The notes below the pieces were generated by a model. That model was given only the letters and a program-made list of their open reading frames with translations. It ran no database searches and was not told the origin of the DNA. From positions 682,001 to 746,000 of the forward strand of contig JARGSG010000028.1 in NCBI GenBank assembly GCA_030374805.1: a stretch of DNA of 64,000 nucleotides, in the 5' to 3' direction. The first letter of the stretch is position 1, and each line of letters starts with the position of its first letter. This document shows positions 41,712 through 53,599 of the stretch, piece after piece. The stretch is from Gracilaria gracilis. Lineage: Eukaryota > Rhodophyta > Florideophyceae > Gracilariales > Gracilariaceae. The position numbers and the translations under genes were made by a program.

Positions 41712-43262
41712 ATGCCAGCGGATGACGTCGTTTTCAACCACGAAATCGCCCTCGACCTTTTCTGGCTAGACGGGAAGGCAGTCCTACATGTTGTCGACAT
41801 TGGTACCGGATACGCCAATGCCATGTTTCTCACCGGCCACTCCATTAACGATGTCTGGAACGCATATACACTCTGTTGGTTCACAGTGTATGTTGGGCAC
41901 CCCAACTGTTTCCGTACGGACTCCGGATCTGTATTTACCTCAGCACGTTGGCACAAGCTGACCAGTGACCACGGTATCGACCTCAAAATTAGTGGCGTTG
42001 AATCACACAACTCGTTGGGACTAGGGGAAAGGTATCACGAACCGTTACGACGCATATATCGCAAAATAAGACATGACGCTTCTGACCTCGATAAGACTCT
42101 CGTCCTCCGCCTCGCCATCAAAGCCATGAATGACACCGTCGGCCCCGAAGGTTGCGTCCCATCGCTCTTAGTTTTCGGTTCTCTTCCGCAGTTTCCGGAC
42201 GTCAACTTCTCCTTACCAGACCAACGAAGCCGTATGAATGCCCTTCAGCCCGCGCGAACAGAATATGCCTCAATTGTCGCCCGGCTACGAATCGATCGTG
42301 CTCTTCTCTCTAGACTCCCCCCCGCCTCGAAGTACATCATTGTACCTGGAGATTCCGTATACGTCTACCAAGAAGGCTCAAAGCAATTCACTGGACCCTT
42401 CCCTGTCATCAAAGTCGTTGATAAACATATCTTTGTCAAACAAGACAGACAAATGGCTCAGTTCAACATAGCACAGGTTGTTCCCGCCTCTGTTTTCACA
42501 GATGAACATAACCTCAGTACGATGCACAATCAACTCTCTGCTTTCCGTTCCCCGCCGAATCCTATGCCAAACCCCAACCAGGTTCCAACATCGCAAACAC
42601 CCCATGGCATACTTATCACTGAAGTTATACCCTTCGGCGACAAGCGTAATCACGACCCACGATTCGTACCAGCCAAACAGAAGGAACTCGCTGGCCTCCT
42701 CAAACGCGTAACTTGGACGGTTGTCTGTCACGAAGACCTCCCCGACGACGCCAATATACTTGGTGGACGCTTCTTTCTAAGCATCAAGAACGTCGAGACC
42801 AATCAGCCCCTTTACAAAGCTCGATTCATAGCTCAAGGCCACATGGACCGAGAGAAGAACAGCATTTTTCACAACTCAAAAACTCTCCAACAGACTCTGT
42901 GACGTGGGACGTCTATCCGTGTTATTCTCGCCATCGCCGCAATTTTTGGTTTTCGCATCTGGTCAACCAATATCACCCAGGCGTACATCCAGTCGGCTAC
43001 CCAACTCATGCGCGACATTTACATCAAACCAACTAAGGAGTTCGAGCTCGCACCCAACCAACTACTCAAACTCTTGCGCCCACTGCACGGTCTTACAGAA
43101 AGTGGAGAGTACTGGAACTGCACTTTTTCAGAGCACATGCGAAACGATCTGCACATGTCCCAAGCAGTTGGGGATCTTTATCTGTTCTTCAGGCACGTTA
43201 ATAGCAAACTCGCTGGATTGGCTGGCACATATGTTGACGACTCAATGCCATCTGGAACTCAA
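41712..43262 (+). pseudogene. Copia D pol: integrase core and truncated RT
   Basis: Integrase acidic residues lie in ALDLFWLDG, FRTDSGSVF and GERYHEPLR. The RT follows (YKARFIAQGHMDRE), with an in-frame TGA at 42900-42902 and continuation IWSTNITQAYIQS up to the catalytic GTYVDDS near 43226-43245. The LTR of gypsy C begins at 43263, about 18 bases after the YVDD codons; the rest of RT and RNase H is not found beyond C. Confidence 0.85.
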
Positions 43263-44256
43263 TGTAGAGCAAACCCCAAAGAGGGTATATGTCCACCAGG
43301 GTGTCCGAGTCCTGCTCCCACAAAAGGGCGAAATCAGAAGTAGAGCCCTCTGCCCGTGCGCGTGCCGCGTGGCAGCCGGGTGTAAACCGGAGACGGTACT
43401 GGAATAACCTGCAGAGGTAAAGAAGAGCGTGGGCCTAGAGAGGAATAACCGACGACGGATCAAGAGAGAACGAATCTAGAAGTGGAGCGAACGGTGCCGT
43501 AAGACGGTGTAATGCTCCTACGGAGAACCACACGAGCGAAGCTACGGCCCGTGCCAACGGCGGGAACAGGGCCGATAGCGGAACGAGACACACACACACG
43601 AGTGTCCCAATATAACTCTATACAGAGGCGGAAGCGAGACCTGCACCAGGAAAATGATGAACTAAACAAAGATCCGGTATCTCGGTGAGCGACAACAAAT
43701 ACAACCTGATACTGGGGTAATCAGTGAAACAAGGCAGAAACTAGTAGTAAAGAACTTCCTTAGGGACCCTGAGGGGTGATTGTACCGAGACCAGTCGTGG
43801 TTACTCTCCTTAGAGGAGTCGTGGACCTACGTAGGCAGTAGCAACCATGGCCCAGCCTTCGGGATGAAGACCACGTACTTCAAGAAGAAAATACGATTCA
43901 GGTGAGTTTTACTTAGTGGCTCCAGGGCGAGATCGCCCGAGCATATATACTATCTACTGTATCTAGGGCTGCGCACTCCCACGAGGGCTCCACACGTGGA
44001 CAACCCAGTGTCAGGGTGCCAAAGTATGCGCCCAGCGGGTATGACGCCAAATATTTGAACAAATATGCCACAACGCCCTACTGTACACCTATTTCATAGG
44101 TTCTGTCCCCGATTCACCTAACAAGGTACCCAACAATATTTCCAATTTCACCCAAAACGGGGTCCATATTCATAGTCTGACACGTCAGGGCTCAATGGAT
44201 AGAGCTCCATTATGAGAACCTTCATTTTGCCGACATCGGATTGCCATTGCTCCACA
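43263..44256 (-). repeat. 3' LTR of gypsy C
   Basis: The outer end TGTAGAGCAAACCCC aligns with the LTR ends of A and B, and AGCCGGGTGTAA is at 43374-43385. The inner end is placed at CCACA 44256 because a pyrimidine run (TCTCTCGCTCCTTA, the polypurine tract on the other strand) follows. No partner LTR is present, so the inner end is approximate. Confidence 0.6.
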
Positions 44257-44337
44257 TCTCTCGCTCCTTAGCCAAGGGTTCGCGCTTTGGTCGGCGGGAA
44301 GGCGCCGGCGATCGGTACGTAAATACTGATTCTCAGA

Positions 44338-46254
44338 ATGGCGGACTTCGAGACTTCGGCAATACCTTCACAGCTTCCTGAACCAACGCGTGGTGCACGA
44401 AATCACTCTTCTCCGACTTCGCGGCAAAAACTGTCATCTCCAACCTTCTCTCCTACAGCAGGCATGAATCCTTTCGCGACTAACCTGCTCCCGGGGAACG
44501 CTTCCTCAAGTGCCTCACAGGCGGCTTCTTCGAGTGCTGCTCCCGTCGGGAACCCTTCCTACTTAGGCTTTCAACAACTTCCTATGCAGGCGTCATCTCA
44601 GTTCCATTCGTCCCAAGCTATGGTGCCAGCTCATCAACCCTCGGGTTATCAGCAGTCTCCTTACCAAATGGCAGGCTCGTCAGGATACTTCGGCGGGTTT
44701 AACTCGATGCCCCTCCCTCAAGGAGGCTCTCACGCACAGCCGCAGTACCATCCATCTGGTTACCAACCTCCTGGCTACTTTTCGCAACAGGGCGCTCAAC
44801 CTGGACAGTCCTCGCAAGGCTACGATCCCGCAGCGCCTCCTCAGGCTCCCGATATCGACGCAGCGGCGTGGAACTCCGAGCAAGCGATGCCGTTAACGGT
44901 CAATGCCAGGGACTGGATCAGCTTGGAGAGTCTCCGTTTCAGACGGCCTCGGCAGCATGGCGAGGTATATTGCCGTGCACCTTGGTTCCATCCGACGGCC
45001 GTAGCCGAAGAGGCTCTTATTGACTCGTATGCTGAGAACGGTTACCTACCAGGTGGGCTCCATCGCGAAGTAGTTCGGTCCAGAAGCTGGCGTCTCCGGG
45101 TGGCGGTCGATCCCCTGCACCTGTTCTGTGCGGGCGGTGATTCCCTTAGTCGCACTAGGGCACTGTGGGTTCGTGCTCCCTATGAAGGAGCTAGCCATGT
45201 TCGATCGGATCACTTGGTACCGTTGCGGTTCAACTTTGACGTGTCAAATTTCCGAACTTTCGGCGAGAGATCCTACGGATACGCATTAGCGGAGTTCAAC
45301 GAATCTCCCCATAGGGCTGAGGTCCCGAACGCGGTCGATGGGTTGCTTCTCTGGAGTCTTCCTCTTCTTCGGGTGGAATTCCGATACCTTCGGCGATCAT
45401 CCAATGATTTATTGTGGAGCTTTGAGCGCCGTGTTCGGCTCGAGCGAAGCTTGCGGTCCCGTCGAGGGTTCCTGATTCCGTATCCACACTTGGAGGCTGA
45501 GCGATTGCGCTACAACTCCCTGCTGGGGCGAAACGCTGCGCTTCCCAGTTGGTGGGCGAATGTCGAGGTCTCGCGAGGGTGCTACGCCGAACTTTCTCCA
45601 TGCCTCTGCTATGTAGGCTGTAGAATGTTGAACGATCCCTGCTCTGGGTACTAAACGCTCTTTGCGGCGGAGTGGGGTGCCCGCGTGGCGGTACATCTCC
45701 TGTGGGATACGTACGATCATTACCGTCTCTGGTACCTCCCTCCAATGCTCCGTTGGATTATCCGGCGACAGGATCTGTCTTTACCCTTGGGGTCCGATTC
45801 CAACCAGGAAGAGGTTCACCTCCTCCTACGCTTCATCGAGGCCGTCGATTGGGACCGGATTCCGGTGCACTGGCAGCCAGAAGGTGGTCCCCGCGGCAAC
45901 GACAGATCACCGGGGAGAATATCCACCCGTTCGGGGACCTTCGCGTACTACGATCCGTGGGAACGGCAAATGATCTCCGAGGCTCATGCGAGAGCGATGA
46001 TGCGGGCCCCTAGGGCTATGCCGATTGGACACCCGACTGGGTTCGTGTTCCCTGACGACTATGGGCCTCCAGCGGACTGGATCGACCCCTCCTTGAACCA
46101 TGGTGATGGCGAGGTGGTGGACGACGACATCACCCTTGTGGGAGCTCCGAATACGGGCGCTGACGCGGCAAAGGTCCCTGCGGAGGGCACTCAAGCTCCC
46201 GCGGGTTGTGGTCTTGCGACGCCGGCTCCCGAAAACAACGCTGGTCACCAGTAG
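44338..46254 (+). pseudogene. Antisense ORF (aORF) of gypsy C, one in-frame stop
   Basis: ATG 44338 to TAG 46252-46254, 638 codons in one frame with a single TAA at 45652-45654. The N-terminal 180 residues are Gln/Ser/Pro/Gly/Tyr-rich, prion-like (GYQQSPYQMAGSSGYFGGF). The core has CRAPWFHPTAVAEEALIDSY, WRLRVAVDP, RVEFRYLRRSSN, GFLIPY, YDHYRLWYLPPMLR, VDWDRIP, DRSPGR, YYDPWER and GHPTGF. The C-terminus is acidic. It is the most complete version of this protein in the window and far better preserved than its own element's pol. No known family is recognised. It could be a structural, nucleic-acid-binding or regulatory protein of the element. Confidence 0.8.
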
Positions 46255-49200
46255 TCTGAGCAGGGTGCCTGAGAGCGTGTAGTTTTGTCGCTCAGATACG
46301 ATAAACCCAATTAGGTCACAGCTTGGCATTACTTCTCTCCTCCTGTAGGATCTTTCTCGTGTTCGAGCTTCTTTCATACTTCCTTCCTTTTCCTTCTTCA
46401 TTTCCTAACCAGGATGCACTTCATTTTCATTCGTGGCAACATCTTCCTAGATACTTCATTACTTCTTACTTCTTTGTTCCGTTATACGGCGATGAACCGA
46501 CAATTCGGTGCGTTCTTTCTTTGTTCATACTGTACATAAGATCAACCTTGTGGGTGTCTTCTCTTCTCTTCTTAGAGCTCCTCGCAACCTACCGCGTAGC
46601 GGCACACCATATTTACCCCATGTCGGTGACAGCTCTGTCCCACTTGGGCATTATCTAGAGTTGGGGGTAATGCGAACCGGGTTCTTCGGTGATAAGCGAT
46701 AATCTTGGACCTCGGAAGGTGCTCAATTGGCTCCCAAGTGTCCTGCTCTGGGGAATAGCCGTACCAACGGACGCGATAGATTAATTTGCCGTCCTGGGCA
46801 ACACCGTGCTTCACGATACGATCGACCACAAAATCCTGTGGGTACACCCCGACGTCTTCGGTTCCTTTGGTTGTTCCGGACATTGAGCTTTGCTTCTCTA
46901 CGTAACCCGAGCGGGTACACGCAAGTAACAACGGGTTTCCGACTTCGGTGAGGTGGGGGGGTCTCGTTGAAAAGAGCGCTCACCGTCACGACGGAGAATG
47001 GCTAACTTCCGTTTCCGGCTGCCAATCTCCACGAAAGTGGCTTCTGGTGAAAGCTCTTCACTTCCGGAGTCCAGTGAACTAACCTCTTTTCCCAGCGGGC
47101 ATCAACTTTAACTAACGACGACGTTCCTGATCAAGGCGAAGTTGCTCCTCGACGCGGGAGAGCGGTTGCGACGGAGATACTGGGTTGCACACTCCCTGTG
47201 CCGGGTGGCGGATTGGTCGGGCCACGGCGCTGCATTGCGTCGCATGCGCGCGCACTTGAAGAGTGCCGACCAATCTGAACAGTTTGCACTACTCCACGTG
47301 GCAGAGTGCTAGCCAGTCCAGTGGCGTTGCACACTGAGTGGGGATTTCCGTGCACGGCGCTGTCTTAATGAGTGCTTGTGCGCCACACGATGCTCCTGAG
47401 AGGGCTTCTCCGATGCTTTTCATAAACTTCCCTTTCTGAACCAGGCTCTACGACCTTATCCACAAGGATCCTCCGCTTCCCCACACCTACTGTGGGCACT
47501 TCCCATGGGGATAACCGCTGCGCTGACCCATTGACGGGTCGGCGGAAACCGTCTTTTCGGTACGTCTTGCCTTCTGCGCCTCTTCCGAGCGAGGCGTAGA
47601 AGTAGCCAACGACTTGGACGCCTGCCCACGAGGGTTCTCATCACTAACAGGGGTCTTCCCCGCAGGGGTAACTTCGTCTTCATTACTGACATTCGCCTCG
47701 ACCGAGGATCCCACACGCGTGTGCGTTAGCGGCGATATTCCCGATCCGGGCTTCTGTCTCTTTGAGAGCTCAAGCACGTCAGCCAATCCAGCAGATGCCG
47801 GAGCAGCCTGAGCTCGATTACGTGATTCCTCCCCCTCCTTAGGGTGCGATACGGCAGCTGATATCACCGTAGGCGGGGGTCGAATTCGAGTTGAGTGCGT
47901 AGGTGTAGCAGATGGGCTATCCTTGACTAGCTCTGATACCTCAAGGAGGTCCGATAAACCCCTTTCTTGGTGCGGGAGAATCGACGGGCGGTTCGCGCTG
48001 TCCCTGTTTGATTCCGTTCCTTCCTGTGTTGCAGGTACTCCAGTTCCGGTTTTCGGTAGCGTTACCAATTCTTGGAGTGGGCTCGGTGCCCTGTAGACGC
48101 GATCGCGTGATATCCGTTCGTGTTGGTTATTAATTTCCAGCACGACGGTGTCTCCAGACATGGAAATAACCTTGTAGGGTCCATCCGCAATCGGCGATAA
48201 CTTGTGGCGGCGTTCGTTCTCCGGGTTGTAATAATCCTTACGAAGGAACACATAATCTCCTCCCTGTAGGTTAGGCCACGGTTTCCGAATTCGGCTATCA
48301 AAGTTGCGCTTGTAGGCAAGCTGAGCCCCGTCCATAGAGGCACGTGCTGCAGGTACCAGCTTGGTGAGCCATTTCTTCCACGCATCGCGGTACAAGCCCG
48401 GTGACGGGAAAGTATCCAGAGTTGGCTGCGCCTCGATGGCTAGAGGAGGTAGTCTCCCCGACAGTACCAGCTCAAATGGTGAAAGTCCTGTTACCCGATG
48501 AACCTGGGTGTTGTACGCATACGTGATAGCGTTCGTGAACTAATCCCACGTCTTGGGATGATCTGCCACATAGGATCTCAAAGCACCAGGGATGGTTCGA
48601 TTAAATCTCTCTACTTGTCCGCTCGCTTGCGGATGATAAGTCGTAGTGAATAAATTTCTAATATCCAGGATCCTACACACATCTTGAAAGAAATTCGAGG
48701 TGAATTGAGAGCCGTTATCGGAAAGTAACTGTACCGGTGGGCCATACACAAAGACCCAGTAAGTAACAAACGCTTGAGCCACAGCGGCTGCTGTTATCCG
48801 TTTGAGCGGCACTATTCTAACCAATTTAGAGAACCTGTCGGTGATGACCAGTAGGTACCGGTTCCCTCGAGAGGTCTTAATCAATTCCCCGAGAATTTCA
48901 ATGGCGATGAACTCCAGCGGTGCCCGTGCGGGAAACAACGTTAACTCCTTCGAGTACTTTCTTAATTTGACGTCATTCTTGGCACAAGCCTGACAGGAGC
49001 GGCGTACTGCGTAACAGTCGAACGCCATTGCGGGCCAATAGAAATCCCTTTTTTAAGGTGAGATAAAGCTTCCTTCCTTCCGGGTGGGCTCCCAACTTCA
49101 AATAGTGAGACACGTGCAGCACACGACTTTGTAAGGAGTGAGGTACCACCATTTGTGGGTTGGTTTCAACAGTTTGCACCAAGTAGCCTTGATCATTCAC

Positions 49201-49647
49201 CTGGAAATGTATCCTATACCCACCATTCAGACGGGCCCTAACCTGTATACAAAAGGGATCCATCTGCTGTTCCCGTATCATCGCCTCGGGCGAAATCGGT
49301 ACAAATGGCCCGGTATCCGGTTCTACAGTCTGTGTGGCGAGAATATTGTGACGTCACACACATCATCCGATAGGATTTCTGTCTTCCCCTCATCGAGGTC
49401 ACCAACCATAAAGCATGGTATCTCTTCCGTGTCCTCGGTGGGTTCAGCTTCTACCGCCGTGCCCAAACGGGATAGGGCGTCTGCCTGCAAGTTCAAGGAG
49501 CCTTTCTTGTACACTACTTCAACATCAAATTCCGAGAGTCGGAGTCTCCATCTCATCAGTCGTCCCGACGGTTCGGTAATTTCCATGAGCCAGCGTAGGC
49601 AAGAATGGTCCGTGTGTACCCGAAAGTGGGTTCCCATCAAGTATGGT

Positions 49648-49673
49648 CTCAACGTTGAGATCTCAACGTTGAG
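49648..49673. repeat. 26-bp perfect palindrome inserted in RNase H of C
   Basis: CTCAACGTTGAG repeated head to head around AT; A and B have unrelated codons (WAL) at this point before TLRPYLMG. Confidence 0.8.
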
Positions 49674-51251
49674 AGGGCCCATACAACGGCAAGGCATTCC
49701 TTCTCCGAGACGGATTAATTCCGTTCGTGCACATTCGGTGATCTCGACCAATACCCAACAGGGTGCCATTTGCCAGACTCTTCCACCTGGAACAACGCAA
49801 AACCAACTTGGTTCGAACTCGCATCAGTGTCAACCTCGTAGGGTAAGCCGGGTTTCGGCAGGGCCAAGACTGGTGGCGACGTTACAGCTTCAATTAGTGC
49901 CGCAAATTCGGAGGCTTCCGCATCGCCAAAGGGTTCCAATTCCACTGGTCTTCCTTTCATCAGGAGTTTGTTCAACGGCGAAGCGATATCCGAAAAGTTC
50001 GGCGCGAAACGACGGTAAACGTTACACAGGCCTAAGAAGGATCGAAGCTCCGTTTGAGTTCTTGGGTGGTTTGCCTCTTTCAAAGATTTTACCCGTACCT
50101 CGTCAACTGAGAGCTTACCTGGGCGAATAATATGCCCAAGATACTTAACCGATTCGGTGAAAAACTCGCACTTCTTAAGCTTCAAGGTAATCCCTGCGTC
50201 CCGTAAAACGGTCATAACTTCCCGTACATGGGTGAGATGGTCCTCCATGTTATTGGAAAAGACGACGACGTCGTCCAAGTATACCAAACAGGTGGTTCAC
50301 TTGAACCTAGCCAGGAGAATATCAACCGCTCGCTGAAACGTTGCGGGGGCGTTCGTTAACCCAAAGGGCATTCTCCGAAAACGGTAGAGGCCTTGATGGC
50401 ACACGAAGGCCATCTTTTCCTTATCTTCTTCCCTTATGGGAACTTGCCAGTATCCCCAATTGGCATCTAAAGTGGTAAACAGTTTCGCGCTCCCTAGAAA
50501 ATCGATATATTCGTCCATACGGGGAATCGGGTATACCTCTTTCACTGTAACCGCATTTAACTTTCGGTAATCGATACAAAACCTCCATGATACATCCGGC
50601 TTTGGCACCAAAACAACTGATGACGCCCAAGAGGATTGAGCGGGCTCAATAACGCCGGCTCGGAGCATCTTCTCGACTTGAGATTTTTCCTCTTCTCGGG
50701 CCTTCGGTCCTGCCCTGTAAGGGTGTTGCGAAATGGGCCGAGTGTTCGGAAGTAGATCGATGCAATGCTCTGTGACTCCAATTGTTCCGAGAGTACCATC
50801 CCACATGGGCGTAAACTCGCGAAGCATATCGCGTAGCTTCTCCCGATGGGACTCCGGTACGTGCTCCAAATTGAGCTTCATTAACTCCTCAACAGGGTTC
50901 GTCTGTTCAGTGCCAGGTGGCAACAGCTTAACCTCAAAAGGTGCTGGGGTGTCTGAACCCGAGCTTTTCTGGGTATCATCCGTATCGGCTTCAAGCGACT
51001 CATTCCGTAATTCGGGGAATTCGGCGGCGTCCTCCCCCTCCTTAAGGTCAGATACACCGCGCACGGTTCCAATCGGAATCTTCGTGGGTATCACTGCAGC
51101 GGGGTGCGGTAGTACCGTGCCAATTACTGGGTTCTTTGTTAACCATTGTTTGGTTTTGCCAAGATTGGCGACGAGGACCTTAAAGGCTTCATCCGGTTGA
51201 ATCGTTACAACTCCATTAGCCAAAGCGATCTTGCGCTATTCATATAGTGCC

Positions 51252-51321
51252 GGTGACGGCTGCACTGTGTGTAGACCAAACTGTTTGGTGACGGCTGCAC
51301 TGTGTGTAGACCAAACTGTTT
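51252..51321. repeat. 35-bp perfect tandem duplication in pol of C
   Basis: The unit starting GGTGACGGCTGCACTGTGTG occurs at 51252-51286 and 51287-51321, adding a frame-altering 35 bp to the protease-RT spacer. Confidence 0.85.
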
Positions 51322-52049
51322 GGTGACGACTTCGACCCACACCTGGGACTCCGGCGGAAGGTGCACCGATTTGAGCACGTGCAACTTCGTTGATGCCACT
51401 GTGCCTTTGGTAGGCTGATGTGCAACCGAAAGCGGTACGTGTTTCCGCGTAGCGGCTCGCAGAGGTCTCCGGACAATCGGAATAATTGAACCGTCTTCCA
51501 TTTCTATGGTACGCTTCCGAGGACGGATATTTTCCACAAATCTGTCACAGAAATCACAACCAAGTATAACTGGTGCGGATAGCGAATCGCAAACTACGAA
51601 ATCTACCTTCACAAGGTGCCTTCCTAATCTCACCAGGAGCGAAATGTAACCAGCCATACTAATCGGATTGTTGTTGGCATCCGAAATATCCATTGATGGA
51701 CCATAACGAACACGTTCCTGAAGAGTAGGCGGTATCAGTTTCCTGTGAATAAGGTTAGGAGCAGCGCCTGTGTCTAGGATCGACAACTGACAAACCATAA
51801 AATGTTCTGAAAGGCCGAGATCGGCGTAAACTTTATAGTTCCGCTTGGCCATGACCATGATTCTATCCGGGAGACGGGGATTACGGGCCCGTATCCACGG
51901 TCGACAAAGAACACAAAAGTGTTCCGAATCCACGTCGGTGGCTGCAATTTTCCTTGATAGGATCGTAACAGTCGGGGAGCGAAGCGGAGGCGCCTTGGGC
52001 GTCTTCTGCTTCGACTTGGAAGACGCACCTCCCGTCGGGGAGACTCCCA

Positions 52050-52062
52050 TATTTAGTTTTTC
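52050..52062 (-). promoter_or_regulatory. Gag-pol junction: G AAA AAC slippery site (C)
   Basis: The gag frame ends G AAA AAC TAA, then AT, then the pol ATG at 52050, as in copy B (only the two bases after the stop differ). Confidence 0.6.
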
Positions 52063-53178
52063 GGAGATGAAACCGCCTGATGCGGGCGATTTTCCTCCGC
52101 GGGAACTACCTGATTCCCGTTTACCGGTTCGCGACGCTGAGCGTGAAAGTTACTCTGCGCAAAGGCAGGGGTACCATGCATGGTTCCAGCAGCTTCCTGA
52201 AGGGCCAACGAATGCTTAGCGCCTTCATAAGATGTTCTGGGGACCCGTGCCTGTTCTTCGGGCGTCAGAGACTCGAACTGAGTGACGATTCTCAACCTAT
52301 CCCGTGCCGGGACCGTGCACTGCGGTGAAATATGACCAAACTCATAACATTCGTAGCATATCACTGCGATTGAACCATCGGTGGGACGCGCTATAACACG
52401 ACCCTGCTGGGTGCTATCCCTCCATCGTGGGCGAGTGGTCCTCATCATGCGGCCTCCATAGGATATTGGTGTTGCCGGAACCTGGCGGTCCTGAGCATAC
52501 AGGGCCGGATCGCACTCCGTAGACGGCACCGTGGTTGACGGCAATTCCGAGGTGGCAATTGAAGTGGCGATAGAACTCGGATTACTACCTACGAGGTGCA
52601 CATTACCCATGTCCATACTGGCTTCATTCCCATATGAAAGGGCCAGAGAAGAGTCAGAATTATTGGAAAACAGTACCTTACGAGGCTTCGACTTGGAGGG
52701 ACCCCGAGCTCGGAGCGTATCCCCTTCAGCCTGGGCGTACTGTACCAATTCCAAATTGGTTATCTTCCGATTCTCCTCCCGATAACGGGCTACAAGTGCC
52801 CGAATCGCGGGATTTAACCCATCGACAAACATCGCACATCTTTCCTGTGAAGGATGAACATTAACACAGCGGTGGAAAGCCTTATTCAGGCGCGTTGAAT
52901 AAGCCGTTTCCGTTTCTTCCGGACGTTGCTTGAGTTCCCTAAGGGCCGACGTAGCCTGCTGAATGGCATGACTAGTAGCGTATGACCTTAAGAGGTAATG
53001 AACCGCTTCGGGCCAACAAGTAACGCGGCCTTCCGAGGCTCTTGACGATCCAAGGAGGGAATTAAACTGGTCTTCACCCTGACCTTTCAGGTAATAGGGG
53101 AGGGCAATGTACGCCTGTCCCTCCGTCATTCCAAGAATATTGGCTTCATGAACGAACCTAGAGAGGAAATCCAGCACC
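52053..53178 (-). pseudogene. Gypsy C gag, C-terminal part
   Basis: About 375 codons open from the truncation point: capsid region (LPYYLKGQGEDQFN, LLGSSRASEGR, CWPEAVHYLLRSYAT) and CCHC knuckle CYECYEFGHISPQC. It ends at TAA 52053-52055. The N-terminal coiled-coil/SR half is missing. Confidence 0.8.
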
Positions 53179-53382
53179 CGTTTTCAACTGATGATAACGC
53201 ATCTCTTTCAAACTCATCTCTTTTTGTGTTTTGTTTTCTGTATTTGGGTACCACTTTGTATTTTTAGTTCTTTCGTTTTTCTATTTCTGTTATCTGTATT
53301 TAGGTACCACTTTGTACTTTGTTTTCATTGTCACGTACTCATGTCTAGGGCACATCGGAGGTCTGTTTCGGAAAACTGTGAG
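53179..53382. other. Pre-LTR remnant of Copia D
   Basis: T-rich sequence between truncated gypsy C and the right Copia LTR, with a repeated word TGTATTT(G/A)GGTACCACTTTG at about 53239 and 53299. No RT or RNase H coding sequence is visible. Confidence 0.5.
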
Positions 53383-53594
53383 TGATGAACTGACGGTCAC
53401 GGCGAGTGACTCGTCAGAGGTCGCTGCATGAAAGGTCGTCAGAGTTTCATGCCTACAAGTAGGCGGCTCGTCTTTCCTTCCCCTACATGAGTAAAGTTAA
53501 CAACAACGTAACAAAGCCATACTTGCCTCGTAGTAGACGAAAGTCCTACGCGGTCTTCGCCCGTTACGCTACACAAGCTCTTTGTGGAGCGACA
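53383..53594 (+). repeat. Right (3') LTR of Copia D
   Basis: 212 bp, TG...CA, the ungapped partner of 27551-27762. Confidence 0.9.
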
Positions 53595-53599
53595 GTCTG
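53595..53599. repeat. Target-site duplication GTCTG of Copia D, right copy
   Basis: Exact match to 27546-27550, directly after the CA end of the right LTR. Confidence 0.9.

Larger units (their letters stand above)
46572..52050 (-). pseudogene. Gypsy C pol (broken)
   Basis: Segments: 52050-51205 (ATG 52050; protease DTGAAPN), 51223-50297 and 50287-49715 (RT, YLDD across the join), 49769-49323 (RNase H), 49281-48973 (integrase zinc finger), 49028-48540 (integrase core, SDNG, QVERFNR), 48395-47487 (GPY module DGPYKVI, then linker) and 46931-46572 (chromodomain RWYGY, with the TWEP motif that A and B have lost). There are at least seven disruptions. It also carries a 35-bp tandem duplication (51252-51321) and a 26-bp palindromic insertion (49648-49673). 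Confidence 0.86.
43263..53178 (-). mobile_element. Ty3/gypsy chromovirus, element C (5' end lost)
   Basis: 3' LTR on the left, antisense ORF, broken pol and the C-terminal part of gag. Similarity to A and B stops abruptly inside gag at about 53178 (after codons for LDFLSRF). The gag N-terminus, leader, primer site and 5' LTR are absent. Inserted in Copia RT. Confidence 0.85.
27551..53594 (+). mobile_element. Ty1/copia LTR retrotransposon D, carrying two nested gypsy insertions
   Basis: The outer boundaries are 212-bp LTRs (27551-27762, 53383-53594) that start TG, end CA (right) or CG (left, mutated) and are flanked by GTCTG. The two LTRs differ at about 12 of 212 positions. The domain order gag, protease (DSGA), integrase, RT (YVDD) is Copia-type. 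The body is split by gypsy B (28506-39817) and gypsy C (43263-53178). The 3' part of RT and all of RNase H are missing, probably lost together with the 5' end of C. It sits in an RNase H pseudogene. Confidence 0.9.
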
